Source: Trichobilharzia szidati (taxonomy: Eukaryota; Platyhelminthes; Trematoda; Strigeidida; Schistosomatidae). From it: a stretch of DNA of 64,000 bases. The stretch is taken from contig OX235277.1 in NCBI GenBank assembly GCA_944472155.2, positions 7,636,804 through 7,700,803 of the forward strand. Direction: 5' to 3'. The notes under the pieces were generated by a model. The model had not been told where the DNA came from. It was given only the letters and a program-made list of their open reading frames with translations, and did not search any database. A program made the position numbers and the translations under genes. Below, piece after piece: positions 21,985 to 33,197 of this stretch (the first letter of the stretch is position 1; the number at the start of each line of letters is the position of its first letter).

Positions 21985-22860
21985 GGATACTTCTAAGTTA
22001 TTGTTAATGAAGTATTCTTCCCAGTCAGAACTTCTCAGCAGATCTGATAGGAATTCCCAATCGGCATTCTTATAGTCCTTATACTGATAGTGCACCGGGG
22101 AATTTTTAGGTGTGTGTTTAGTTGTTAGTCGGAATGGTAGCGTGCAGTACAATATGTTGTGATCACTGTTATCAAGTTTATTTCCTACCTCTATCGAGAT
22201 GGGCTCAATTTCATGACAAAGGATTAAGTCAAGAGTGTTTTATTTCTTGTAGGGAGGCGTACGCACTGCTTCCATCCGCCTACGTCTATAGCTTGTAGTA
22301 GCTCGTCATGGATTCTAGGTCCTGTACAGGTATCCCAGTTTATTCCAGGTAGGTTGAAATCGCCACAAACTACTTTGTAGTCAAAGTCCAGCGTAGCTGC
22401 ATGCTCTAGTATTTCTCCAATAGCTATATCAGTCATTTCAGGGCTATTAGGGGGTCTGTATAAACATCCCACGAGAATTTTATTTTCGTTTGTGTGGATG
22501 CTTATCCACTTAGATTCAGGGAGTTTGTCAGTAGTTGGGTTATTGAAAGTATTGGAGTTAGTGGATTTAGAGGCATATATTAAGCAGCCGCCTCCTCTTT
22601 TGTCAACTCTATCGTTCCTATAGATGTCGTAGTTGTCTATTACTAGCTTTGAGTCAGGTATATCAGTAGTAAGCCAGGTTTCAGTCACCATTATTAGTGT
22701 TGGCCGTTCTATGTATGCCAGGCAGCGAAGCGATGTTATTTTGTTAAGGAGAGATCTAGCATTCAGGAGCATAATCGTTAGTAAACCAGAGTTATTGGAG
22801 GAGAGGTTAACATGGTTACTTGTTACTATCCCTACGTTATGTTTGGAGGGGCTCTGAGGT
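21985..22860 (-). pseudogene. CR1/SR1-like LINE ORF2: AP endonuclease and linker
   Basis: Minus strand from about 22860: NARSLLNK, LIMVTETWLT, GGGCLIYASKS, ILVGCLYRPPNSPEM, VCGDFNLPGINWDTC, then after a frame change near 22225-22245 HEIEPISIEV, DNSDHNILYCTLPF. These are the motifs of an exonuclease-endonuclease-phosphatase fold: N near the start, the E of ETW, the Y/RP region, D and N of GDFNLPG, and D/H of SDHN. The enzyme nicks target DNA for CR1 retrotransposition. The linker DYKNADWEFLSDLLRSSDW follows, and the reading ends at the N gap, so RT is not seen. One frameshift in view. Confidence 0.85.
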
Positions 22861-24333
22861 GAGACAAAGTCAGTGTGTGTACTATTTCCTGGATGAATTG
22901 TGCAGCGAGTGAGGCTATTGTTTGCTGCATCCGAAAATAATCCTGTTGCATGTTTTGACTTTTAGCATCCATGGTTGGGCATCTGCGTTCATTTACTGGT
23001 GATATATAATTTGCTTGATCTAGGTACCGTGTGTTAAGATTACCTTGGTAGTTGTACCTCATGGGTCTTTCATAGTCGTATGCATATTGGCTCACATCAC
23101 ATGTGTGAGTGAAGTTATTGTGAGGGTCATGTGTCGATCTATACTCATTATGTTGCTGAGGTTCGACATAGATAGTGTGAGAGTTTGGACAAGAATATGC
23201 ATTAATATGGTGCCTATACGAGCCCCGTTTAGTGCTCCTTATATCCTGATGATCCGTTCTACGTTGCATTCCCAAGTTATGTGCGTTGCTAGGTATATTA
23301 CTCCTAGTTCGGGAAGGGGTGTTCCCATTCACATGATGGATGACTTTTTTGGGAATATGGTTTTTTACCCATGCATTGTCTTTTTTTAGACTGACATGTT
23401 GCTTATTAGACTTATTGAGAGGGAGGTATGTCGAAGTCTGGAGTGGGACTCTAGGCTTTGTCGTCTTTCTTGCAGTTTCTACTGCGGGACTCTCGGGCTT
23501 GCATCCAGATTGAGTGTGGTCTGCCAGTGGTTTCTGGTCAGCCATAGTTTGTGAGTCAATATCAACCCCATGTATGTCAGCAGGTTTTCCAGATGTGCTC
23601 TCATGTACTTTAGGATTGCACCCAGTGACACTGCTCTTACTGAGTTTCGAGTCGCTTTTGCTTGCCGATTTTTTTCCAACACTATACAGGTGACTTGCTG
23701 TGCTTCAGTGTCCGTCGACACTTTAGCACTGATACCAGGTGTAGTTCTCGGTGTGGTCAACTTTGTATCGAAGGAGTTCTTGGTTGCTTGCCTTTGGTTA
23801 GTTGTTTTATCCGAGACTACTTTAATAGTCTTGAATTTAGTGGTAGTAGCCAGAAGATCTTCGGCCTTCTTAAATCTTTCAGCTATTATGTAGCTGTCGA
23901 ACCTAAAGAGTATAGGACAGGGATGCTTTAGGTCTTTCTTACTTAGGCGAATGCACTGACAAGGTGCACTCAAGAGATTTGCAGCCTTCAGCAATGAGTG
24001 CTGGACCGACTTAATGGGCTCGCTATCTGGTACGTTATACACTATAGCGTTTTGTTTCAAAGCCAGCCTTTTAACAACTTCGCTGGATAGAAAGTCAATG
24101 GCGTTTTCTAGCTCCTTCGCATTTTCTGAGTCAGTAGGCGTCATTCTAGAGGTCATATTAAAAAGCTTTAGGATTGTAGGATCCTGCAGTTCCTTTTTCA
24201 TAAGTGAGATTGTTTCGGGTATACATTCAAATGAACTTAATTTCGTTTTTAATTCATCAATCTGTAGCTGCATCTCTTTAATAATGCATGTTAAGTAAGA
24301 GAGCTCCACCTTTTCAGACAGAACATCTTCCAC
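22832..24333 (-). pseudogene. CR1/SR1-like LINE ORF1
   Basis: Starts at 24333 with a predicted coiled coil (ELSYLTCIIKEMQLQIDELK, about residues 10-35), then an RRM-like segment (NAIVYNVPDSEP to CPILFRFDS, about residues 95-150). After an A7 run near 23675 the sensible frame changes: the downstream half (KSDSKLSKSS to 22832) is basic and Ser/Thr/Gln-rich, without zinc knuckles I can see. ORF1 proteins of CR1 and related LINEs bind RNA and form the particle. The frameshift is likely at the A run. The stop at 22832 lies about 30 bases into the start of the ORF2 frame. Confidence 0.75.
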
Positions 24334-24599
24334 CTGTATTACAGGGGTCAGAGTTATGTTCTGTTGGGTGAACTACTAATAATAAGGGGTGGTAATGTGT
24401 TATTAGACGAGCTGGTGCTATTTTCTAAATTACTGGTGTTCACACGAACACTCTTTTTAGAATTTCGGCCCATCGTTATTAAATATTAATCAACAGTAAG
24501 CAATAAATGAATATAAACGAAAACACGTGCAAAAAGCGTCACCTGGTTCGAACGTACCGAGCAAATTTTAGGAAAGATGAGGTAAGAGTTTTCGGCAGT
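24334..24599 (-). mobile_element. CR1 5' UTR region or junction
   Basis: Sits between ORF1 of one CR1 copy and the RT piece of another. No ORF on the minus strand; a head-to-tail junction should lie here. Confidence 0.4.
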
Positions 24600-25140
24600 T
24601 CATTTACGTATAAAAGGAACAGCAGGAGGCCAAGTACTCCACTTAGCACTGCTTTTCACCCTGACAGTACACCACTGACCCTTACCTTCTGCCTTCTGTG
24701 CATCAGGTGGTCGCCTAACCACTCATATAGGCTTCGGCCTGGTCCAAAACTTTTGAATTTACTAAGAGGACCTAAATGGGATACCTTATCGAATGCTTTA
24801 CTAAAGTCGATAAAGTTAACGTCTGATAGATGGTTCTTATTCCTGGTTTCGACTCAGTCTTTTCTTGCTAACATTAAATTTGTCCGGCAGTATCTTCCTA
24901 GTCGAAATCCATGCCACTAAGCCATGTTGCTGTATACAAACTAATAGCTGGTCCCTAATTATTGTTTCTAATATCTTTGCTATAGTGCAGATCAGACTTA
25001 AAATTCGGTAGATAAATGCTAACTACGTGTTCTAATCTTTGAGGATGGGCTTATAAAGGAATCTTTTCAGTCCCTTAGCACCCTAGCCTGGGTCAGAGAC
25101 ATCTGAAAAATTACTGTGAGTGGAATGTATATAAAATCCG
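24600..25140 (-). pseudogene. CR1-like LINE RT fragment
   Basis: Minus strand: DVNFIDFSKAFDKVSHLGPL (RT domain A with the first catalytic aspartate), FGPGRSLYEWLGDHLMHRRQ and KVRVSGVLSG (domain B start). Because RT follows the endonuclease in ORF2, its position upstream of ORF1 means it belongs to a different copy. Frame breaks are frequent. Confidence 0.7.
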
Positions 25141-25660
25141 CTAAGAAGATTAGCAGTCTAGTGTGAACTCCGTTGGACCTAGCTGATTCATTTCAGTATT
25201 CTGAGAACCCCAGCATCCTCTACACAATTGGGGTCTCTTGTGTGGCTATAGAAATGACCCGGATGAGAAATAAAAACCAGTTGCGACGTCATCACGTTGC
25301 ATCTGCAGGGGTTGTCATGCCTTTGACCTACTACTCGAATCCTTTAATTTACCAACTGCACAGAAGCCAGAACCGAAGAAGGACCTGCTACCATGAAGAC
25401 AATCTGCTCGCAGATAACCTCAGACAGCGAAATTTCAAGTGAACCCAAAATCAAAGAAGTAGTAATTGTTGTACATTTCGCCTTTTCATTTGAGAAGGAA
25501 GCGTTAGATACACATAGTTTTGTTTGATTTTGCCTAAAATCTTAAAAATCTAATTAAACTGGTAATTGCGCTCTAGCGTGACTTTGGAATGCTGGATTCC
25601 TATTGTCTGTTATTACCTTTCAAACAGCACTGAATCGCTACAATTTAAAGGTTAGTCTAT
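25141..25660. other. No recognised feature
   Basis: No motif on either strand. Confidence 0.45.
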
Positions 25661-25673
25661 GTGTATCTGAAGA

Positions 25674-25790
25674 GAATCAAAACAAATGATTCAACGAAGC
25701 GACTCTTTTCAACGAATATATATACGATTGTACAGCTTGATGATAACTTCGTTGAAGAGAGTCTCTTCTCTGAATCATTTGTTTTGATTT
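25674..25790. repeat. Inverted repeat, probable PLE 3' terminal piece
   Basis: 'gaatcaaaacaaatgattcaacgaag' pairs with 'cgttgaagag..tctgaatcatttgttttgatt'. Arms are about 40 bp with a loop holding 'cgattgtacagctt', a block also found at the 3' ends of PLEs at 57800 and 50160. Confidence 0.6.
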
Positions 25791-25879
25791 TCTATATATG
25801 AAGAGAGTCTCTATTTAGCGTTTCGCCTTTTGTTTGAGGCAGTAAAGCGCTCTTATACAGGTCTAGTCCTTTACTTAGT

Positions 25880-26750
25880 CATTGTATGCAAGCGGTGTTA
25901 TGGTTGTTTTCGTTGACGTGCGATTAGGACAGATTATCCAGAGCATTAAATTACTATTTGCTCATGGTCCACTAGGTCGTAGTTCTGCTCACAACAATTT
26001 CGGCGATGGATTTGCTCAAGATGCACTGAATGCGTTAAGAGAAAATAATGGAATCATGTCTTCAATACGGTTTCGTGCGATGACGTGGACCTCTCCAAAC
26101 AGATCCTGTAAGACACCCTTAGCTCGCGCATACGCACTCTCAGGACGCAAGATCACGCATTCATTTATGGCTGCTTTAGCTCGACCCTTACAATAGTGCA
26201 ACAGATATAACATTCTTTGACCAGGGTCCTTTACTCTATTCTCGACATAATATTCGAATTCCTTGGTAAATCTCAAGTAGTCGGTACAGTAGCCATCAAA
26301 ATAGGACATTTCAACCTTAGGCATGTCAAGTTTCTCTACGACCGCACTCTTCCCGATCGTAACAGGAGCGTCCCCGCCAACCATTGCAGCACAATTTTCA
26401 CATATCGCTCTAGCCGCTCCCGGTTATCAATGACATTGCCTCTTTCACATTCCTCAATGTTCCGTTCGTCGTCCGCGGCTAACTTCACATGCAGCTCGGC
26501 CATTTCGACGTCATGTCTGGCCTTTAGCAACTTTTTCTCTAACTCTAACTCCTGTCGAAGCTGTTTCTCTTTTAGCTGCGCACTTAGTAGCGATGACTTA
26601 GCACTAGTTACCCGCGAAAATGATGATTTCTAACTACTGACATGAGAGCCGGGGCACGAAAGGTTATCAACATTATCATTTATGCAAACGGGGACTTGCC
26701 GACTCTCCGACTGCTGCTCCGAAATTTGCTTCCTTGATCTGGTTTGCATC
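25880..26750 (-). pseudogene. BEL/Pao gag, N-terminal part
   Basis: An ATG at 26750 starts MQTRSRKQISEQQ and meets a TAG near 26630. A helical, charged stretch follows (QLKEKQLRQELELEKKLLK). After a frame change near 26370 the core reads MSYFDGYCTDYLRFTKEFEY, MLYLLHYCKGRAKAAI and AKGVLQDLFGEVHVIAR, the conserved BEL/Pao gag block. Downstream of 26010 the frame decays. Gag would form the virus-like particle. It lies directly downstream of an LTR, the normal place, but no pol follows it. Confidence 0.75.
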
Positions 26751-26799
26751 GTTTCAAGGAAAAAATTTATTTTCAACAACGTTGCGTGCTGCCAATTCA

Positions 26800-27559
26800 C
26801 CAAAGTTTCTTCTGTTTGACGTTGAGTACTGACCGGTTCAGTACGGTCTCTTCCGTCAAGGGCTGATCTGGGAAACTTTGACTCTAAAGGTTAAGTAATG
26901 TAAGCGCAATATCGCTTGAAATTGAGTCACGCGTAGATAAAGGCTATCCCGGTCCAGCACAAACAAGAAGCCGGTCACTATTCCTACGGTACTAATAATA
27001 AACAAATCAATAATTATATATACAACAAACCTTAACGGTCTCAAGAGTATAAAACACAACGCTTAACAGAAAGCAAGGTACCGCCATCAGAGCGGAGTAA
27101 CGTTAAAGCCAAAATTACGAACTAGCCGGATCAGACACGACCGTTCAGGTAAGCAGTCAGTAGAAGAATGAACCCAAGTAAGAGATAAACAGAGCATAGG
27201 CGCAAAGATAGAATTTAATTGGCTATTTAACCAATCAATAAATAAGATAAACTCGACAGAATAGTACAAAGTAAGACATGGGTCAGCAAAATAACAGTTC
27301 ACAAAAGTACTCTGATTGGGTCATGAGTTCAACTGTCCGACTAAACGGATCGAAGTAAAAAAAACACAGTTCATTAAACAAGGTGGAATAGATACGTTAG
27401 GCATGGATAATCGGGTTGCAACAATGCTAGGCTGATCCGGGACAGGTTGACTTGATTTAAGGATGGGAATTGAATCGATCTCACACCGGCCCTCAAAATC
27501 CGACTAGGATTTTATGAATCATGTTACACAGAATAACCCTCGTGCCTGGCTCTCTTACA
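26800..27559 (-). mobile_element. BEL/Pao long terminal repeat
   Basis: Read on the minus strand it starts TGTAAGAGAGCC at 27559, directly after a purine tract (ctaggGGGGGAG, about 27561-27575), and ends near 26800 before a TGG-type primer-binding-site candidate ('tttggtgaattggcagc', about 26795-26811). The stop codon of pol (27555-27557) overlaps the LTR start. About 760 bp. Only one copy is visible in the window, so the 3' limit is approximate. Confidence 0.6.
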
Positions 27560-28874
27560 AATAACTCCCCCCTAGTAGGCATATTTTACTTATATCGCAC
27601 TTCACCTCACTGTTTCTCGTTTTTATTGTAACGGTTCTGACAAGTCCGTCCGCAGATTGCTCGCATCCTGCAATAACTCCTAGCGGCCAACGGTCTCTTG
27701 TCGAAGATTCTGACGCAATCATCACCACATCCCCCGGGGATAGGTTTTTAGATTTTGTGATCCATTTGTGTCTAGTTTGAAGTAAGGGTTGATATTCCCG
27801 CTTCCATCTCCACCCAAACGACGCTGCTAGATGCATAGCCTGCCTCCATCCGGAGTTGTATACCTGGACAGTATTTAATGGAGTCCCCATACTTATGTTT
27901 CGACAGAACAATAGTAGGTGATTTGCCGTGAGAGCTACATCCGATGTTGATGGTACAAGCGGCCGATCATTCAATATGCGTTCTACTTCTGTCATAAACG
28001 TCAATATAGTTTCATCATTTAGATTCTGCTCATTGCATGATGCTTGAAGAATAGCTCTCACTGATCTAATCATCCGCTCCCACAATCCACCTCTCTGAAT
28101 CGCATTTGGAGGCTGGAGGCGCCACGGTAACTCTTTGGACAAAAGAGTATCATTAATCTTCTTCTGATTCCATCCATTCACTGGCTCCTTCAGCTGTCTT
28201 TTTGCGCCGATAAAGTTGGTCCCATCATCACTATAGATATCTGTAGGGGTCCCACGTCTAGCTATAAATCGCAATAACGACATGATGAATGACTCAGTCG
28301 TTAAGGAATGTGCTACCTCAAGATGTATAGCACAAGTCTGAAGACACATAAATAAGCAGCCATATCGCTTCTCTTTTCCTTGACCCCGCTTAATAAAAAA
28401 TGGTCCAAAGTAGTCTACTCCACCGAACTGGAATGGATACTACCCTTCTTGCACTCTCGCCATGAGCTGCTCACAAGTTAACGTAGACCTCCTCTTACAT
28501 TCGGCACATTGCCCAATAACTCGTTTAACAGTGGAAGCACCTTTAGCAATCCAAAAGGAGCGACGCAAAGACGCCAGAACGTAATGCACTCCACAGTGAC
28601 CCTCTGCGGTATGATAATGCTGAATCAATATTTCGGTAACTATGTACTTCGAAGGGAGGATTGCTGGGTGCTTATTCGCCATGGAAATGTCCGCGTACGA
28701 AAGACGACCTCCTACACATAAGACTCCATCCTTAACTATCGGACACAGCTTTCTCAGAGAATCAACGCCCTTACAGTTCCTGTCCGTCCCTATTTCATCG
28801 AAGTTCGAATAGACCTCACTCTGAACAGATCGTATGATTTTTAGAGTTGCGTGTCTCATTTCTGATAGTTTCAA
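27555..28874 (-). pseudogene. BEL/Pao integrase
   Basis: Minus strand, from 28874: HPAILPSKYIVTEILIQHYH, ...EGHCGVHYVLASLR and CAECKRR make the H2C2 zinc-binding domain. After an in-frame TAG at about 28440 comes the catalytic core: GGVDYFGPFF (D1), YSDDGTNFIGA (D2), PPNAIQRGGLWERMIRSVR (E of WER), then SLLRF and a C-terminal chromatin/DNA-binding tail (SPGDVVMIASES, DRWPLGVI). A DDE arrangement is complete. The final residues overlap the purine tract and LTR. The TAG makes it a pseudogene in this copy. Confidence 0.88.
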
Positions 28875-29345
28875 TTACCCTCTTACCGCTAATTCCTTTC
28901 CCGTTTTTCTGAACCTTTCAACTAGGAAGGTTTTCCATCTAAGGATCCATTAAGAGTATCGTCTCAACAGATTGGTGGTGCAGTCTGGTCGAACGAGACA
29001 TCGTACTGCAGCTGTTTGTTTCTTCAACTCTATTGTTTCAGGAATACAGCATAGCTCTGCATGCAGCCATTGATGTTCTTCTTTCGATAGGAACCTCGGA
29101 TCCTTCTACCAACTCTGTAGTTGTTCAAGTTTTAACGTGCCACGCGATGCTGGGTCGGCTGTATTATCTCTGGTTGGTACATGGTACCACTGTTTGGGAT
29201 CTGAGTAACGGTGTATGGGGGCTAGTCGGTTTGCTACGAAGGTGCTGAACCTAGTGGACGTATCACGTTTGTAATATTATACTGTCATTGAGTCCGTCCA
29301 GGAATATACGGATTTAAATTTCACGGTTGTATTACGACGTATAAT
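28875..29345 (-). pseudogene. BEL/Pao RNase H and connection region
   Basis: Minus-strand frame: VKFKSVYSWTDSM (WTDS of RNase H), RFSTFVANRLAPIHRYSD, WYHVPTRDNTADPASRG, RFLSKEEHQWL and VERFRKTGKELAVRG. At least four stops are present (near 29285, 29090, 28955, 28877), two of them in places where a Trp is usual. Connects RT to integrase. Confidence 0.7.
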
Positions 29346-30785
29346 GCCAACACTGCCGCTACTAGTTCTAAACGTGGAATGGTTACGGCCTTCAGCGGGG
29401 CGACTCTAGCCTTGGCAAAGAGTAAATTGCAATGTACCTGGTTGTGACTCGATTGTACTCGCACATACGCGGCCGCTCCGTACCCTACTTCTGACGCATC
29501 ACATAGTATATGTAACTGTTGGGTGCAGTTTTCAGAGTCGAAGCTGGGTCCAATACATCTAGGGATTCTCAATGCCGCTATTCTATCCACGGCGTCTATC
29601 CAATTCTGCCAGACTTCTTCGTTTTGTGAGGAGAATGACTGATCCCACCCCATATTTTGTTTGCAGAGTGACTGTAACATCAGCTCTGCCGGAAGCAACA
29701 GTGGTGACAATATCCCAAGTAGATCAAAGATAGAAGATACCGCTGATAGAATGCCACGTCTTGTAACAGGTTTTCGCGGGATTTTGAAGGGGAAAACAAA
29801 GCAATCTATCTCCGAGTTCCATTCTATAGCCAACGTACGTTCTACCTTCACTGTATATCCATTGATGAGTCGAGACGTCGGGGTAGGTTCCTTCAGCGTT
29901 ACTGATTTTAATACTTCTGCCCGGTTAGCAATCCATTTATGCAATCGGAAACCTGCACGACTTAGCAGATCACTTACGTCAGTGATAAACCTACCGGCGG
30001 TCTCAACATCCTCAAAGCATGCCAAGCAGTCGTCTACATAAAAGTTGTGCCGTACTATATCTCTTAATGTTTCTGGATATAAGCAATCAAAATCCTGTAC
30101 TGCCTTTCTCAACGCGAAGTTCGCACAGAAGCGTGATGAAGTTGCCCCGAACGGATGCGCTGTCATCTGAAACTCCTGCGGCTCTTCGTCTAGACAACCA
30201 TTTTTCCACCACAGAAATCGTAATGCTCCTCGATCGTCTACTGGCACCTTCACCTGCATAAACATATCAGCTATGTGCGCGACTACAGCAATAGGCTTTT
30301 CTCGAAAGCGCAACAGAACACCAACAAGCTCGGCAATCGTATCAGGTACTTGATACAGCTTATCGTTCAAAGAATAACCTCTAAAGGTTGCGGCGCAATC
30401 TAGAACTATTCTCAGTTTATCTGGCTCTTTTGGATTCATTACGGGATGATGTGGAAGATACCACCTTGGGCGATAGTTGGCTGCTAGCTGCTCTGGGGGT
30501 ACCGGAAAGGCACAATTATTTTTTAACATCGTATTTATCTCATCCACATATCGTGCTAAAAGGTTCTTGTCACGCAATAACCTCCGTTTAAGACTGAGTA
30601 ACCGATTTATGGTGACTACATAATTATTGTCCGTTACCTTTGCTGGGTCTTTCCATGGCAAGGGAATGATGTAATGCTCCTTTTCTAAGACGGTGCTTTG
30701 GGTAGCCAAATCGATTGCTTTACGATCTTCGATAGAAAATGAGTGTTCGTTTTCTTCAGTATCCCTAAACTCATCTTCATATTTT
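29321..30785 (-). pseudogene. BEL/Pao reverse transcriptase
   Basis: From about 30785: RKAIDLATQSTVLEKEHYII then LPWKDP, NNCAFPVPPE, WYLPHHPVMNPKEPDKLRIV, DCAATFRGYSLNDKL, ADMFMQVKVPVDDRGALRFL (RT domain with catalytic D), QMTAHPFGATSSRFCANFAL, RHNFYVDDCLACF (YVDD box), KWIANRAEVL, RGILSAVSSIFDLLGILSPL and HILCDASEVGYGAAAYVR (RNase H start), LVAAVLAL. All are hallmarks of the Pao clade. Long and open (462 codons), then a frame change at 29330. A SINE-A sits just upstream of it, so the polyprotein is split. Confidence 0.92.
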
Positions 30786-30789
30786 TTAT

Positions 30790-30975
30790 TTATTTTGATT
30801 TACAGCTTGATTCCACACCGTATTTCCAGTACAAGTGTGGAATTTTCAGCATGGATATCGGTAGCCCAAATTCAGGCCGACCATAGATATCGGGTGTGCG
30901 CCGGCAGGGGATCGAACCCCGGACCATGTGCATGGTCGGCGAGAGTCCTAACCACTGTGCCTTCTGATGTCGTCT
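30790..30975 (-). mobile_element. SINE-A inserted in BEL/Pao pol
   Basis: Minus orientation: B box in 'gatcgaaccccggaccatg' (plus-strand reading), body 'accatagatatcgggtg', A-rich tail at 30780-30800 facing the RT. It separates the protease end (30987) from the RT start. I could not define the target duplication cleanly. Confidence 0.85.
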
Positions 30976-31190
30976 TTGATACTCTCTTAGCTGATTCGAG
31001 CGTATTTGACAGTGCCTCTTTTCGTATTTCCATGAAGTGGCCCTAGCAAGACCCAACCGAGCAATGTCTTGATTGCGTAAGGTTGTTTGCGACTACCCAA
31101 ACGCTGATCGAGGTCCCAGTGCGCCTCGGGAACATCGCAGCCTATGAGCATTGTGACCCTTTTATCGTCAAGTTCGCGGAATGGCAATTC
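30976..31190 (-). pseudogene. BEL/Pao protease-RT connection
   Basis: Minus strand: ELDDKRVTMLIGCDVPEAHW, DLDQRLGSRKQPYAIKTLLG, WVLLGP, which is the conserved segment between protease and RT in Pao elements. It runs into the SINE-A insertion. Confidence 0.8.
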
Positions 31191-31785
31191 CTGGAGATAT
31201 GGCCAGCGACGGGTCTCTTGTGATATCTATAGTGAGGGTGCATTGACTGGCAAGGATGGCAACGCGAACACTCTGTCAAGTTTTATCATCTCATTTTCAT
31301 CTGTTGATGCGACTTTCGCTTCGCACATGTTGCCCTGAACCTGACTCGCACCATTGATTGTTGTCAAGGTCATAGACGATGGTGTGCCCTCTAGGCCTCA
31401 GCTGCTTAATAGATCCTTCGTAACTAAGGTAACGTCGGAGCCGTTATCCAGAAAGGCATAAGTATCTATTTCCTTACCGTGGGCCCCCACCTTCACGGGA
31501 ACCACCCCTGGCATAACTGTCGTTCCATAATGCATAGTAGCAGCACATGTCGCCTGTTCTGCCACTTGATTTACGATCGGTTCAACATGTAGCAGTGAGT
31601 GATGTTTACCACTGCAATGAGCTTTGGAACACTTTGTACCCGATACGCAATGATTGACACGATGTCCGACCTCTAAGCACAAAAAGCATGCTCTATGGCG
31701 GCGGACGCAGCTCCATCTGTCTCGCACATCTAATCCAACCAACTTCTGGCATGAAGCAGTAGCATGTTCAGACCTATTTTTATTT
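31191..31785 (-). pseudogene. BEL/Pao gag C-terminus (zinc knuckles) and protease
   Basis: Minus strand from 31785: CVRRHRACFLCLEVGHRVNH, CSKAHCSGKHHSLLH give two CCHC-like knuckles (FLCLEVGHRVNHC and the degenerate KC..AHCSGKHH), then the aspartic protease: IDTYAFLDNGSDVTLVTKDL, where LDNGS takes the place of the usual D-S/T-G. The Asn-Gly pair after the catalytic Asp is a known Pao variant (LDNGS). Frame is lost below 31398. Confidence 0.8.
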
Positions 31786-31787
31786 TT

Positions 31788-31962
31788 TATTTTATTATAG
31801 CTTGATTCCACACCGTATTTTCGGTACAAGTATGAAATTTTCAGCGTGCGATATCGGTAGCCCAAATTCAGCAGGCCGACCATAGATATCAGGTGTGCGT
31901 CGGCGGGGGATCGAACCTCGGGCCATGTGCATGGTAGGCGAGAGAGTGACGGAAAATTTTGG
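31788..31962 (-). mobile_element. SINE-A, head-truncated
   Basis: Minus orientation; B box 'gggatcgaacctcgggcc', body and tail present, but the first part of the tRNA head is missing (it begins at the 'ctctcgcc' element). It marks the upstream edge of the BEL/Pao sequence. Confidence 0.8.
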
Positions 31963-32516
31963 ACGCCATAGATTTAAGCAGGCTGCCAACTTGTAAATCT
32001 ATTTCCAATAATGTATTGTCCATATTTGTATTTTATGCATTTTTCAGTTTTCTAAGACCTGCTTCTCTCCCTGAAATAGCGTTCAATCACGTGGCGGCAT
32101 AGCACTCACCCAGATATACGCTGTTCACTGGTTGACTATAACTATCAGCAGGAAACAGAAAAAAGTTTGGGTTGTCGCTCAACTTTGATGGTGACCTTAG
32201 TAAACGGTTTACAATTTAGCATTTATACGAACCTGTTTTGATTGCTTGTACAATAAGTGAACAATTGAAACTTTTGAAAAAGTGTTAATTTATGATACTT
32301 CAGGATTGTAATTTATAACGTGACTGATCGTGCTGATAACAATTGCTTGGATTTCTTGTAAACACCCGTTTATAAGAAAATATAAATTCGCGGTAAGTTC
32401 AAATTTGGTGGCACTTTTGCAGTGTTTTCATTGAAAGATGCTGTAGCCAGTTCAAAGTCACGATGTCTTTACCACTGATGCTATATTTTGTGTATTAAAG
32501 TTGATTTCACTTACTT
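31963..32516. other. No recognised feature
   Basis: No gag sequence or second LTR is seen here, so the BEL/Pao element stops at or near 31785. Confidence 0.5.
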
Positions 32517-32587
32517 GTAGTTATTTTCGCAGGTTATGTCGAGAATTGGGGACGGATGCACTTTGGTGTCATTGGAGAACCACTGGC
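32517..32587 (-). mobile_element. CR1 ORF2 fragment, downstream of the CACTA insertion
   Basis: Minus strand reads WFSNDTKVHPSPILDITCEN, the linker between endonuclease and RT. It continues, across the DNA transposon, the frame that ends in IISELL at 37303-37320. 5'-to-3' this is the distal part; the copy is then truncated. Confidence 0.75.
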
Positions 32588-32603
32588 CCCAGTCGGTTAA
32601 TGC

Positions 32604-32900
32604 ACGTGGGCAATGTGGGCAAAACATGCGATAAACGGGTAATTTTGATCGGCAAAAAGGTGGGCAAAAGATGGTGTAAATGCAACCAATTTTACCCACT
32701 TTGCCCACATAACCCATTTTTTCCCCGTTTGCCCATATGCGTAGAAATTTTTTATCCCACTTTTTCCTTTTTTTCCCACGTGACCCACTTATCCCATGTG
32801 CAGAAATTCAAAATTTACCCACATTTTCCACGTTTACCCACTTCTTAAACGAATAATTAACCCACCTTTTCCCCGTTTACCCACTTTTCCAAGGAACGTT
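32604..32900. repeat. CACTA subterminal motif array, left
   Basis: Over about 300 bp the motif GTGGGCAAA/TGGGTAAA or its complement TTTACCCA/TTTGCCCAC occurs a dozen or more times in both orientations, with a switch of orientation near 32690. In plant CACTA elements such arrays bind an accessory protein and are needed in cis for excision; here that role is inferred. Confidence 0.75.
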
Positions 32901-33197
32901 TGGCACCTATTCTACGATCAATTGACTCACTTTTTCAACATTCAATTAGCGTATTAGTCCTAGCATTGTCTAAGTAACGGCTTACACATTGTCGTTCTTC
33001 AGAGTTACTACTGCTATCGAATTTACCACATTAAGGAGCTGAGCGACTACAGCCTTACGAATATTTCACCTCATTCACTGCTTAGGCCACTGACATAAAA
33101 GAAGTCCAATGGATTTAAGGTATTTTATATTTCATACAGTAAAAACTTAGTATAAAAAAATAATCGTTGGACAGATTACAGAAAATGACGTCCTAAA

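Noticed and set aside
21481..22152. ORFs running through undetermined bases (also 38641-39261)
   Set aside because: Most of their length is N, so the open frames have no meaning.
24507..24920. Plus-strand ORF of 137 codons
   Set aside because: It is the shadow of a CR1 reverse transcriptase fragment on the minus strand.
30790..30985. Target duplication of the SINE-A in BEL/Pao pol
   Set aside because: Flanks 'gacatcagaa' and 'gaagatgagt' are only loosely similar, not enough for a claim.
31963..32516. Second BEL/Pao LTR upstream of pol
   Set aside because: No sequence resembling the LTR at 26800-27559, no primer-binding site and no gag N-terminus is visible there.
32581..32590. CACTGG as the CACTA terminus
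   Set aside because: It looks like the classic CACTA end, but CACTG belongs to the CR1 target: only CCCAGTCGG at both ends restores the CR1 frame and gives matching GC flanks.
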